Positions 6,454-14,311 of a stretch of 32,883 nt of DNA are shown in pieces. The notes under the pieces are model-generated. The model saw only the letters and a program-made list of their open reading frames with translations, was not told where the DNA came from and made no database searches. The position numbers were made by a program, and so were the translations under genes. The stretch lies in assembly GCF_039523795.1 (NCBI RefSeq), contig NZ_BAAAFZ010000051.1:1-32883 (forward strand), written 5' to 3'. This DNA comes from Craurococcus roseus. Its GTDB lineage: Bacteria > Pseudomonadota > Alphaproteobacteria > Acetobacterales > Acetobacteraceae. Numbering within the stretch: position 1 is the stretch's first letter; each line of letters opens with the position of its first letter.

Positions 6454-7758
6454 TCAACGCGACAGCAGAAGGTCCGGCAGGCCCGTGACCAGCGCCACCG
6501 GGAACACGGTGATCAGCGCCACCGTCAGCACCAGCATGGCGAAGAACGGCAGCGATGCCAGGGCCACCTCGCCCTGCTCCTTGCCGGTCATGGTCTGCAT
6601 GACGAAGAGGTTGAAGCCGAGCGGCGGCGTGACCTCGGCGATCTCCACCAGCAGCACGATGAAGATGCCGAACCAGACCAGGTCGAATCCGGCCTTGTCC
6701 ACGATCGGCACCACGATGGAGGTGGTGAGCACGATCATCGAGACCCCGTCCAGCGCCGTGCCCAGCACGATGTAGACGCAGGCGAGGATGGCGATGATGC
6801 CGTAGGGCCCGAGGCCGAGCGTCGCCACGCCCTCCGCCAGCGCCGCCGGTATGCCGGTGAGGGCCATCGCCTTGGTCAGGAAGGCGGCGCCGGCCAGGAT
6901 GAACATGATCATGCAGGAAAGCCGCGTCGCGCCGGCCAGGCTGTCGAGGAAGCTCCGCCAGGTCAGCGTGCCGGTCAGCGCCGCGAGCAGCAGGCTGCCG
7001 GCCACGCCGAAGGCCGCCGCTTCCGTCGCCGTGGCCCAGCCCGCGAACATGCTGCCGATGACGGCGACGATGAGCAGCGCGCAGGGGATGAGCTGCGCGC
7101 TCTGCCGGAGCTTGGCGCCGAAGCCCATGCCCGGCTCCATCGGCGGCTGCTTGGCCGGGTTCAGCAGCGCCCAGACGGCGATGTAGAGGCTGAACAGGCC
7201 CATCACGATCACACCCGGGATCAGCCCGGCGATGAACACCCGCACGATCGAGACCTCGGCTGCCACCGCGTAGACGACCATGATGATGGAGGGCGGGATC
7301 ATGATGCCGAGCGTGCCCGCGGTGGCGAGGCTGCCGATGGCGGTGCGCTCGTCGTAGCCGCGCCGGCGCAACTCCGGCAGCGCGATCTTGGACACGGTGG
7401 CGCAGGTCGCGGCCGAGGAGCCGGACACGGAGCCGAACAGGCCGCAGGCGAGGATGTTGACGTGCAGCAGCCGCCCCGGGATGCGCCGCACCCAGGGAGA
7501 CAGGCCGTTGAACAGCTCCTCCGACAAGCGCGTCCGGAACAGGATCTCGCCCATCCAGACGAACATGGGCAGCGCCGCCAAGGTCCAGCTCCCGGTGGCT
7601 TCCCAGAAGGCGGAGGCGAGGAAGGTGCCGGGGCTGGGGTGCACGAAGGCCATCGCCGCCAGCCCGGTGGCGGCGAGCGACAGGGCGATCCAGAGCCCGC
7701 CGGCGAGCAGGACGCAGAGCAGCACCAGCAGCAGCAGGGCGAGGGAGGTCAACGCCAT
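6454..7758 (-). CDS. dctM: TRAP transporter large permease (DctM)
   Basis: This is a 434-residue inner-membrane protein, the 12-helix membrane subunit of a TRAP transporter, which moves an organic acid inward using the sodium or proton gradient. Hydrophobic helices run through the whole sequence from LLLLVLLCVLLAGGLWIAL. The conserved central segment includes GSVSGSSAATCATVSKIALPELRRRGYDERTAIGSLATAGTLGIMIPPSI (residues about 130-180; the SGSSAA and G-x-x-IPPS hallmarks of DctM). The length is normal. It starts six bases after the stop of the dctQ gene, so the two are co-transcribed. The likely substrate is a carboxylate, but this cannot be read from the permease. Confidence 0.95.
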   Translation of the reverse strand: MALTSLALLLLVLLCVLLAGGLWIALSLAATGLAAMAFVHPSPGTFLASAFWEATGSWTLAALPMFVWMGEILFRTRLSEELFNGLSPWVRRIPGRLLHVNILACGLFGSVSGSSAATCATVSKIALPELRRRGYDERTAIGSLATAGTLGIMIPPSIIMVVYAVAAEVSIVRVFIAGLIPGVIVMGLFSLYIAVWALLNPAKQPPMEPGMGFGAKLRQSAQLIPCALLIVAVIGSMFAGWATATEAAAFGVAGSLLLAALTGTLTWRSFLDSLAGATRLSCMIMFILAGAAFLTKAMALTGIPAALAEGVATLGLGPYGIIAILACVYIVLGTALDGVSMIVLTTSIVVPIVDKAGFDLVWFGIFIVLLVEIAEVTPPLGFNLFVMQTMTGKEQGEVALASLPFFAMLVLTVALITVFPVALVTGLPDLLLSR

Positions 7759-7764
7759 CGGCGG

Positions 7765-8307
7765 CTACACCTCGGCCGTGAAGTCGCCGCTGGCCGCCCG
7801 CGCCTCGGCCGCCAGCACATAGGACGGGCGGGTGCCCCGCAGCACGGACACCCACTCGTCCAGGATCGCCACCAGCAGCAGCCCGGCGCCGAAGGGCATG
7901 GCGAGTTTCGGGACCCAGATCGGCAGCGCCACCGTGCCCTGCGACATCTCCTCGATCTCCCAGGAGAACAGCGTGTCCTGGGCGGTCCAGAAGACGATGT
8001 AGGCGACCATCGCGGCGGCGAGGGAAAGCGCGACCAGCTCCGCCACCCGCCGCGCGCCGGGCCCGAGCCGGTCCAGCGCCATGCCGACGCGGATCAGCTC
8101 GCCGCGCTTGAAGGTGGCGGCAAGGGCGAAGAAGGTGGTGGACACGCAGAGGTAGGCGCTGATGTCGTCGGCGGCGGGGAGCTGCTCGCCGAACTGGCGC
8201 AGCCCGATTTGCGCCATCATCACCAGGAAGATCAACAGCAAGGAGGCCGCCGCCAAGCCCGCGGCCGCGGCATAGGCCGCGTCCAGGACGCGGCGGACGG
8301 ACGCCAT
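7765..8307 (-). CDS. dctQ: TRAP transporter small permease (DctQ)
   Basis: This is the 180-residue four-helix small subunit of the TRAP transporter. The first helix is AAASLLLIFLVMMAQIGLRQF. The conserved FFALAATFKRGELIRV segment follows, then a third helix (LVALSLAAAMVAYIVFWTA) and a fourth (AMPFGAGLLLVAILDEWVS). The start is ATG at 8305-8307 with GGGGGTG upstream. It lies between the binding-protein gene and dctM; the 145-bp gap to dctP contains a strong hairpin, which would let dctP be expressed at a higher level than the membrane subunits. Confidence 0.92.
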   Translation of the reverse strand: MASVRRVLDAAYAAAAGLAAASLLLIFLVMMAQIGLRQFGEQLPAADDISAYLCVSTTFFALAATFKRGELIRVGMALDRLGPGARRVAELVALSLAAAMVAYIVFWTAQDTLFSWEIEEMSQGTVALPIWVPKLAMPFGAGLLLVAILDEWVSVLRGTRPSYVLAAEARAASGDFTAEV

Positions 8308-8350
8308 GCGGATCACCCCCTTCGTTGATGCCGACAAGCGTTCCGACCTT

Positions 8351-8385
8351 CGCCGCGCCCCGGGGCCGGGGCAAGGGGCGCGGCG
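8351..8385 (-). terminator. Strong hairpin between dctP and dctQ
   Basis: A perfect 11-bp GC stem (8351-8361 with 8375-8385) encloses a 13-base loop. There is no T-run, so it is unlikely to be a full intrinsic terminator. In a dctP-dctQM transcript it would more plausibly act as an attenuator or a 3' stabiliser that protects dctP mRNA. The role is inferred; the stem is seen directly. Confidence 0.5.
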
Positions 8386-8452
8386 GGGCCCTTCGGCGCG
8401 GCGCGCGCCCGTGTTGCCCAAGCCGGGGGCAAGCGCCGCGGCCGTTGCGCGC

Positions 8453-9436
8453 TCAGCGCGCGGCGCGGAGCGAGTCCAACAGCTTCCGCCCGTCGTCTCC
8501 GACCTTGGCGACCCATTCCTCGGCCATGGTCTCACCGATCTTGCGGAACGCCTCCTTCACGTCGGGCGGCACCGTGCCGATGGTGAGGCCGCGCTCGGCC
8601 AGCCGCTTCTCGGCCGCCGCCGTCGCCTCCTCCGACATGCGCCAGCCGCGCTCCTCCGCCTTGGCGGCGGCGGCGCGGATGGCGTCCCCCTGGTCCTTGG
8701 GCAGGCCGTCCAACGCGCGGCGGGACACGAACACCGCGTTCTTGGTCATGGTGAAGTTGGCCGGGGTGAACACCTTGGCGTAGTCCCAGGCGGAGGTGTC
8801 CACGCCGGTCTGCGCCGACGTCACCATCGCCGTGGCGATGCCGGTGGCGAAGGCCTGCGCCAGCTCGGCCTGCTGCACCTGCACCGGGTTGGCGCCGACC
8901 AGGGTGGCGAAGCGGGTGCTCATGGCGTTGAAGGTGCGGAAGCGGCTGCCCTTCAGCACGTCGATGCCGGTGAGCGGCACCTGGGTGTAGAAGCCGCCCG
9001 GCGGCCAGCCGACCATGTAGAGCAGCGAAAGGCCCTGGCGCTGGAACCGCGCTTCCACGAAGGGCTTGTGCAGGTCGCTCAGGCGCTTCGCTTCCTTGAG
9101 GTCCGCCACCAGGAAGGGGAGGGAGTCGGCGTCGAACATCGGGTCTTCGTTGGCGTAGGCGCTGAGCAGGATCTCGCCCATCTGCACCTGCCCCTGCTGC
9201 ACCCCGCGCTTGATCCCCTGCTGGGGGAGGAGGCTGGCGTTGCTGTGGACCTGGACGGCCAGCTTGCCCCCGGTCGCCTGCTCGACCTCTTTCAAGAATT
9301 CGCGTATATTGATCGTGTGGAAATTGCCGTCTGGGTAGGGCGTCGCCATCTGCCAGCGCGTCTGCGCGGAGGCGGCGGCCGGGACCACGGAGGCGGCGGC
9401 GAGGGCCGAAAGCGCGGCGCGGCGGGTGAGCGGCAT
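8453..9436 (-). CDS. dctP: TRAP transporter substrate-binding protein (DctP)
   Basis: This is a 327-residue periplasmic receptor for the TRAP transporter. The signal peptide MPLTRRAALSALAAASVVPAAASA carries a twin arginine and ends near residue 24. The mature protein begins TRWQMATPYPDGNFHT. It contains the family segments NASLLPQQGIKRGVQQGQVQMGE, WPPGGFYTQVPL and LKGSRFRTFN, the last holding the arginine that usually binds the substrate carboxylate. A typical C-terminus reads AAAKAEERGWRMSEEATAAAEKRLAERGL. Length is normal for DctP. The start was set at the ATG 9434-9436, which begins the signal peptide. The gene is first in the dctPQM operon and divergent from the glycosyltransferase gene. 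Confidence 0.93.
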   Translation of the reverse strand: MPLTRRAALSALAAASVVPAAASAQTRWQMATPYPDGNFHTINIREFLKEVEQATGGKLAVQVHSNASLLPQQGIKRGVQQGQVQMGEILLSAYANEDPMFDADSLPFLVADLKEAKRLSDLHKPFVEARFQRQGLSLLYMVGWPPGGFYTQVPLTGIDVLKGSRFRTFNAMSTRFATLVGANPVQVQQAELAQAFATGIATAMVTSAQTGVDTSAWDYAKVFTPANFTMTKNAVFVSRRALDGLPKDQGDAIRAAAAKAEERGWRMSEEATAAAEKRLAERGLTIGTVPPDVKEAFRKIGETMAEEWVAKVGDDGRKLLDSLRAAR

Positions 9437-9478
9437 GGGGCGGGGTCCTGTCCTGTCCGCGACCGTGATAGAGGCGGG

Positions 9479-9494
9479 GTTGCAGCCATGCAAC
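9479..9494. promoter_or_regulatory. Palindrome GTTGCA-GCCA-TGCAAC in divergent promoter region
   Basis: A perfect 6-bp inverted repeat with a 4-base spacer sits in the 80-bp gap between the dctP start (minus) and the glycosyltransferase start (plus). Its position and symmetry fit a repressor/activator operator that could control either or both genes. No regulator gene is adjacent. Confidence 0.35.
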
Positions 9495-9516
9495 GAGGCG
9501 GCCCGGGGAACGAGCG

Positions 9517-10611
9517 ATGACGAAGGCTCCAATGGGGTTGGGGACGCTCGCGCTGCGCGCGATCACCGAAGCAAGGCGGCGCGCGCCCGTCCTCAGCGTG
9601 GTGGTGCCCTGCTTCGACGAAGCGGAAGTCCTGCCGCGCTTCCACGCCCGCCTCGGGCCCGTGATGGACGGCATCGGCGAGCCCTGGGAGGTGCTGTACG
9701 TCAACGACGGTTCGCGCGACGGGACCTTGGACGCCATGCTGGCGTTGCAGGCCGCGGAGCCGGACCGCGTCTCGGTGCTGAACCTGTCGCGCAATTTCGG
9801 CAAGGAAGCGGCGTTGACCGCGGGGCTCGACCACGCCGCCGCCACCGGCGCCGCGGTGGTCATCGACGGCGACCTCCAGGACCCGCCGGAGGTGATCCCG
9901 GATCTGGTCGCCGCGTGGCGGGAGGGTTTCGACGTCGCCTACGCGCAGCGCAGGGTCCGCGCCGGCGAGACCTGGACCAAGCGCACCACGGCGGCGGCCT
10001 TCTACCGGCTGATGGAGCGCCTCGGCGGCAAGGTGCGGCTGCCGCGGGACACGGGCGATTTCCGGTTGATGAGCCGCCGGGCGCTCGATGCCCTGCTGGC
10101 CTTGCGCGAACGCCACCGCTTCATGAAGGGGCTCTTCGCCTGGGTCGGCTTCCCCTCCAAGGCGGTCCCCTACGACCGCGCGCCCCGCGCCGCCGGCGAG
10201 ACCAAGTGGAGCTACTGGGCGCTCTGGAACCTTTCCATTGAGGGGATCACATCGTTCACCACCGTTCCGCTGCGCTTCGCCACCTACATCGGCTTGGCGA
10301 CCGCGGCGTTCGCGCTGCTCTTCGGCTTGCAGGTGGTGGTGAAGACGGTGATCTACGGCAACCCCGTCGCCGGCTACCCCAGCCTGATGGCGGTGGTGCT
10401 GTTCCTGGGCGGCGTCCAACTCATGACGCTGGGCATCGTCGGCGAGTACCTCGGCCGCGTGTTCAACGAAGCCAAGGGCCGGCCGATCTACATCGCGGAA
10501 CGGTACCTGCCGCGCCGCGGCCCGGAGGAACTCACCGGCGCATCCCCGGGCTTCCTGGCCGAGCCCGCCCGCGCCGCGCCGCCACCGGCTCAGCCGGCCG
10601 AGACGACGTAA
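9517..10611 (+). CDS. Family 2 membrane glycosyltransferase (GtrB/DPM1-like)
   Basis: This 364-residue enzyme likely transfers a sugar from a nucleotide donor to polyprenyl phosphate on the cytoplasmic face of the inner membrane. The GT-A domain shows VVVPCFDEAE (residues 28-37), YVNDGSRDGT (61-70), the FGKEAALTAGLDHA block, the D117-G-D119 metal site in VVIDGDLQDPPE, and GDFRLMSR (180-187). Two transmembrane helices follow at about 257-280 and 288-312. The C-terminal GRPIYIAERY is typical of GtrB/YfdH/ArnC relatives. The ATG at 9517 is preceded by GGGGAACGAG; a second ATG five codons later is possible. Its 3' end overlaps the convergent CBS gene by 22 bp. The sugar and final acceptor are unknown. 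Confidence 0.92.
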   Translation: MTKAPMGLGTLALRAITEARRRAPVLSVVVPCFDEAEVLPRFHARLGPVMDGIGEPWEVLYVNDGSRDGTLDAMLALQAAEPDRVSVLNLSRNFGKEAALTAGLDHAAATGAAVVIDGDLQDPPEVIPDLVAAWREGFDVAYAQRRVRAGETWTKRTTAAAFYRLMERLGGKVRLPRDTGDFRLMSRRALDALLALRERHRFMKGLFAWVGFPSKAVPYDRAPRAAGETKWSYWALWNLSIEGITSFTTVPLRFATYIGLATAAFALLFGLQVVVKTVIYGNPVAGYPSLMAVVLFLGGVQLMTLGIVGEYLGRVFNEAKGRPIYIAERYLPRRGPEELTGASPGFLAEPARAAPPPAQPAETT

Positions 10612-11024
10612 GCCTTCAGCGCCTCCGCTTCGTGCTCGGCCTCGTCGATCCGCGCCTTCACCAAATCGCCGATGGACACCAAGCCCACGAGTTCGCCGTT
10701 CTCCAGCACGGGCAGGTGGCGGACGCGATGGTGGGTCATCAACTCCATCGCCTCCGACACCCGCGTGTGCGGCGTGACGGTGACGAGGTCGCGCGTCATC
10801 AGCTTCTCGGCCGGGAGTTGCGTGGTGCCTTGGCCCTGGTTCGCCATCCCGCGCACGATGTCGCGCTCGCTGATGATGCCGAGCAACCCGCCCGCGGCGT
10901 CGCGCACCAGGGCGGCGCCGATGCGGTGCTCGGTCAGGGCACGGGCCACGGCGAGGACCTTGTCGTCCGGCGAGACGGAGAAGACCTCTTGGCCCTTGCC
11001 CTTCAGGATGACGCTGATCACCAT
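10590..11024 (-). CDS. CBS-domain protein
   Basis: This is a 144-residue protein made of two CBS modules, roughly residues 8-60 and 75-130. The first begins after MVISVILKGKGQEVFSVSPDDKV. Each module contains the usual hydrophobic-G-I/V-S-E/G-D pattern (LLGIISERDIVRG and LVGLVSIGDLVK). Such stand-alone CBS pairs bind adenine nucleotides (AMP, ATP, NADH) and act as cytoplasmic energy sensors for a partner protein; the partner is unknown here. The GGGAG before the ATG supports the start. It follows the ABC exporter gene on the same strand after an 84-bp gap with a hairpin. The C-terminal codons are shared, on the opposite strand, with the end of the glycosyltransferase gene. Confidence 0.92.
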   Translation of the reverse strand: MVISVILKGKGQEVFSVSPDDKVLAVARALTEHRIGAALVRDAAGGLLGIISERDIVRGMANQGQGTTQLPAEKLMTRDLVTVTPHTRVSEAMELMTHHRVRHLPVLENGELVGLVSIGDLVKARIDEAEHEAEALKAYVVSAG

Positions 11025-11054
11025 GCGTCGCTGCTCCCAATTGCGGTCGCGCCA

Positions 11055-11080
11055 GCCTGCCCCCCGGCAAGGGGGCAGGC
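11055..11080 (-). terminator. 10-bp hairpin after the ABC exporter gene
   Basis: A perfect stem GCCTGCCCCC (11055-11064) pairs with GGGGGCAGGC (11071-11080) around a 6-base loop. It lies downstream of the exporter stop and upstream of the CBS gene on the same strand. There is no T-run, so it is a possible weak terminator or processing element only. Confidence 0.45.
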
Positions 11081-11108
11081 AAGGGAATCCGTCGCTGCGG
11101 CGCGGTGC

Positions 11109-12890
11109 CTACTCGGCCGCCCGCGCGGGCTCCGCGGCGGGCTGGTTGGTGAGCTGGGTGCGGACCAGCTCGGCGAAGCGCCCGCCCTGCGCCACGAGCG
11201 TCTCGAAGGTGCCGCGCTCGGCGATCCGGCCGGCGTCGAACACCAGGATTTCGTCGGCATCGCGCACGGTGGACAGCCGGTGGGCGATGATGAAGGTGGT
11301 CCGGCCCGCCATCAGCGCGTTCAACGCCTTCTGGACCCGCGCTTCTGTCGCGGCGTCCAGGGCGCTGGTCGCCTCGTCCAGGATCAGCACCGGCGGGTCC
11401 TTGATCAAGGCGCGCGCGATCGCGAGGCGCTGCCGCTGGCCGCCCGACAGGCTGGAGCCGCGCTCGCCGACCAGGGTGTCGTAGCCCCTGGGCTGGCGGG
11501 TGATGAAGTCGTGCGCCTCCGCCATGCGGCAGGCGTGCTCGATCTGCTCCTGCGTCGCGTCGGCCCGGCCGACCAGGAGGTTGTCCTTGATCGTCCGGTT
11601 GAAGAGCATGCTTTCCTGGAAGACCACGCCGACGTTGCGGCGCAGGCTGTCCAGGGTGAAATCGCGGAGGTCGTGCCCGTCCAGCGTGACCCGCCCTTCC
11701 ACCGGGTCCCACAGGCGTTGGAGCAGCGCCATGGCGGTGGACTTGCCGGCGCCGGTCTGGCCCACCAGCGCCACGGTGCGGCCAGGCGGCGCCTGGAACT
11801 CGACGCCGTCCAGGATGCGCGGCCCGCCCGGGTAGGCGAAGGCCACGCGCTCGAAGGCGACGTAGCCCTGCGCGCGCGGCAGGTCGAGGGCGCCGGGCTT
11901 CTCCGGCACCGTGGTCTGGGCGTCCATCACCTCGAAGAATTCGGCCATGGAGGGCATCTGGAACAGCAAACGCGACACGAAGGCGACCGCGCCTTCCATC
12001 TTGCCGATCAGCAGGGTGGCGAAACCCATGAAGGTGACGATCTCGCCCACCGTCGCCTTGCCGTCCAAGTGCAGCACGGTGCCGAGCACGAAGATGGAGA
12101 TGACGGTGACCGTGCTGGCGGCGCGGGTCAGGACGGACACCACAGCCCACCAGTTCAGCACCGGGAACTGGTGGTCGAGCACCTGCTTGACGATGTCGCC
12201 GAAGAGCCGTGCTTCGCTGTTCAGCCGGGTGAAGGCCTGCACCACCACCACGTTGGAGAGCGCGTCCTGGGCGTTCCCGGCGAGCCGCGTTTGCAGCTTC
12301 TCCACCGTGGCCTGCGCGCTTTCCGTCTTCTGGATGACCAGCGCCGTGATCGCGGCGAACACCACCACCAGCACCACCAGCAGCAGGCCGAGGCGCCAAT
12401 TCAGCGCCAGGGTCAGCGGCAGCAGCACCAGCGCCGCGACGAAGGTGACGAGGTGGTCGCGGAAGAAGGTGAGCCAGAGGCCGAACAGGTTGTCCGTGCC
12501 CACCAGCATCACCTTCATCAGGCGGCCCGATTGGATGTCGCCGTGGAAGGAGAGCGGCATGGAGAGCACGTGCTCGAAGTAGCGCTGCATCCAGAACAGC
12601 CGGTTCCGGTGCGCCATACGGTCGGACAGGAGCGAGATGGCGACGTTGGCGCCGATGCCCGACAGGCCCACCGCGCCCCAAAGGGCGAGCAGCGCGAGGG
12701 CCTGCGCCCACACCGAGTCGCGGCTCATCCCGGACGCGGAGGAGAGCAGGTCCACCACCCGGCCGAACAGGACCGGCTCCAGGAACTGCAGCCCGGCCAG
12801 CGCCACGTTGGCCGCGCCCAACCCGATCGCCACCCACTTGTCGGCGGCCAGCAGCCCCAGAACCCGCGCGTAAAGCTTGAAAAAATGCAT
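11109..12890 (-). CDS. ABC exporter, NdvA/ChvA-like (glucan exporter type)
   Basis: This is a 593-residue half-transporter with an N-terminal six-helix membrane domain (residues about 15-310) and a C-terminal ATPase. The ATPase shows Walker A GQTGAGKST (377-385), signature LSGGQ (481-485), Walker B VLILDEATSALD (501-512) and H-loop His537. The membrane domain carries NLFGLWLTFFRDHL and FPVLNWWAVVSVLTRAAST, which closely resemble segments of rhizobial NdvA/ChvA, the exporter of cyclic beta-1,2-glucan. The length (NdvA is about 588) also fits. The ATG at 12888-12890 gives an N-terminus matching that family (FKLYARVLG). No glucan synthase (NdvB/ChvB) is in the window, so the cargo is inferred. 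Confidence 0.88.
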   Translation of the reverse strand: MHFFKLYARVLGLLAADKWVAIGLGAANVALAGLQFLEPVLFGRVVDLLSSASGMSRDSVWAQALALLALWGAVGLSGIGANVAISLLSDRMAHRNRLFWMQRYFEHVLSMPLSFHGDIQSGRLMKVMLVGTDNLFGLWLTFFRDHLVTFVAALVLLPLTLALNWRLGLLLVVLVVVFAAITALVIQKTESAQATVEKLQTRLAGNAQDALSNVVVVQAFTRLNSEARLFGDIVKQVLDHQFPVLNWWAVVSVLTRAASTVTVISIFVLGTVLHLDGKATVGEIVTFMGFATLLIGKMEGAVAFVSRLLFQMPSMAEFFEVMDAQTTVPEKPGALDLPRAQGYVAFERVAFAYPGGPRILDGVEFQAPPGRTVALVGQTGAGKSTAMALLQRLWDPVEGRVTLDGHDLRDFTLDSLRRNVGVVFQESMLFNRTIKDNLLVGRADATQEQIEHACRMAEAHDFITRQPRGYDTLVGERGSSLSGGQRQRLAIARALIKDPPVLILDEATSALDAATEARVQKALNALMAGRTTFIIAHRLSTVRDADEILVFDAGRIAERGTFETLVAQGGRFAELVRTQLTNQPAAEPARAAE

Positions 12891-13291
12891 CCGGCCCTGT
12901 CCCCGAGCGTCTTCCGGCCGCAACCGGACCCGCGCGCGCCAGCGCCGGCGGAGCGTGCCTACAGGCCGTCGCCGTCCCCCGGCAAGGCTCGCCGGGCGTC
13001 CGCCGGGCGCGGCGGGAGCACCGGAACATCGGCCCAACCAACCTAGAGTTCCCCTGCGGCGGCCTTTCCGGTCCCGAGTCCGGGGCGCGTGCGCGACGCC
13101 CGGGTCGCTGCCTTTGCCCGCTGCGCAGGGGGCGAACGCGGATTTGAACGCCGCCGCGGCCGGTCGGGCGGCGGGGGCACGCCAGGGCGGCCCGCCGTGT
13201 CGGCGCCGAGATGGACTGCCCCGCGCTTCCGCCACACACTGCGCCGGCCCGGTCGAGGCCGCAACGAAAACCCGGAGGAACACGCCGAACC
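12891..13291. other. Divergent intergenic region, 401 bp
   Basis: This stretch lies between the divergent starts of the ABC exporter and the first TctC gene. Open frames run through it on both strands, but their arginine/proline-rich products look like GC-rich noise and match nothing. It must hold the promoters of both genes. GGAGG at about 13275 precedes the TctC start at a rather long spacing. No clear promoter boxes, repeats or RNA gene were recognised. Confidence 0.6.
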
Positions 13292-14305
13292 ATGGTGACA
13301 CGCCGCCGCGCAACGCTCGCAGCCGGCGCTGGCCTGCTGGCCGCGCCCCGCCTCCTCGGTCGACCGGCCGCAGCGCAGGGGGGCGGCGCCTACCCGAACC
13401 GGACGATCCGCCTGATCGTCCCCTTCACGCCCGCCGGCACCACGGACATCGCCGCGCGCATCCTGGCCGAGCGGCTGACGCAGCGCCTCGGCCAGCAAGT
13501 CGTGGTGGAGAACCGCCCCGGCGCCGGCGGCAACGTCGGCTCCGACGCGGTCGCGAAGGCGGACCCGGACGGCTATACGCTGCTGATGTGCACGATCAGC
13601 AGCGGCGCCATCAACTACAGCCTCTACGGTCCGCGGATGCCCTACAAGCCGGAGGACCTCGCCGGCGCCGGGCTGATGCTGAAGGTGCCCAACGCCATCT
13701 TCGTCACCAACGACCTGCCGGTCCGCACCCTGCGCGAGCTGGTGGACCACGCCAAGACGCGGCCGGGGCAGCTCAACATCGGCTCCTCCGGAGTCGGCAC
13801 CAGCCTGCACATGACCGGCGAGCTGCTGAAGAACGCGGCCGGCATCGACATGCTGCACGTGCCCTACCGCGGCTCCGGGCCGATGCTGCAAGAGGTGATC
13901 TCCGGCCGCATCCAGGTGGCGGTGGACAACCTGCCCTCCGTCATCGGCCACCTCCGCGAAGGCAGGCTGCGGCCCTTGGCGGTGACGACCGCGACCCGCA
14001 CGCCCGCCCTGCCCGATGTGCCGACCACGGCGGAGGCCGGCTTCCCGGCGGTGGAAGCCACAGCTTGGTTCGGCGTGCAGGCGCCCGCGCGCACCCCGCG
14101 GCCGATCATCGAGCGCCTCGGCGCCGAGATCGACGCGGTGACGAAGGAGCCGGAAACGCGCGCCAGGATCGCGGAACTCGGCGGCATGGCGCCCGGCCTG
14201 ACGCCGGACGGCGGCACCTCGCCCGAGACCTTCGAAGCGTTCGTCCGGGCCGAGATCGCCAAGTGGAGCGAGGTGGTCCGCCGCTCCGGCGCGACGGTGG
14301 AGTAG
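13292..14305 (+). CDS. TctC/Bug-family periplasmic binding protein, tandem copy 1
   Basis: This is a 337-residue periplasmic solute-binding protein of the tripartite tricarboxylate receptor (TctC/Bug) family, which captures small carboxylates and related compounds. The Tat-like signal is MVTRRRATLAAGAGLLAAPRLL and on to PAAAQ (about residue 29). Family blocks follow in order: IRLIVPFTPAGTTDIAARI; QRLGQQVVVENRPGAGGNVG; KADPDGYTLLM; VPYRGSGPML; ALPDVPTTAEAGFP; and AWFGVQAPARTP. Compared with classical members it carries the variant TISSGAINYSLYGPRMPYKPEDLA. It is the first of three adjacent paralogues with a 6-base gap to the next. No TctA/TctB membrane genes are nearby, so it may serve a distant transporter or a sensing role. 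Confidence 0.93.
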   Translation: MVTRRRATLAAGAGLLAAPRLLGRPAAAQGGGAYPNRTIRLIVPFTPAGTTDIAARILAERLTQRLGQQVVVENRPGAGGNVGSDAVAKADPDGYTLLMCTISSGAINYSLYGPRMPYKPEDLAGAGLMLKVPNAIFVTNDLPVRTLRELVDHAKTRPGQLNIGSSGVGTSLHMTGELLKNAAGIDMLHVPYRGSGPMLQEVISGRIQVAVDNLPSVIGHLREGRLRPLAVTTATRTPALPDVPTTAEAGFPAVEATAWFGVQAPARTPRPIIERLGAEIDAVTKEPETRARIAELGGMAPGLTPDGGTSPETFEAFVRAEIAKWSEVVRRSGATVE

Positions 14306-14311
14306 GGGGCC

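Noticed and set aside
9292..13293. Very long minus-strand open frame across dctP, the glycosyltransferase and the ABC exporter
   Set aside because: It is a stop-free shadow frame in GC-rich DNA. The real genes in other frames have clear domains, signals and ribosome binding sites.
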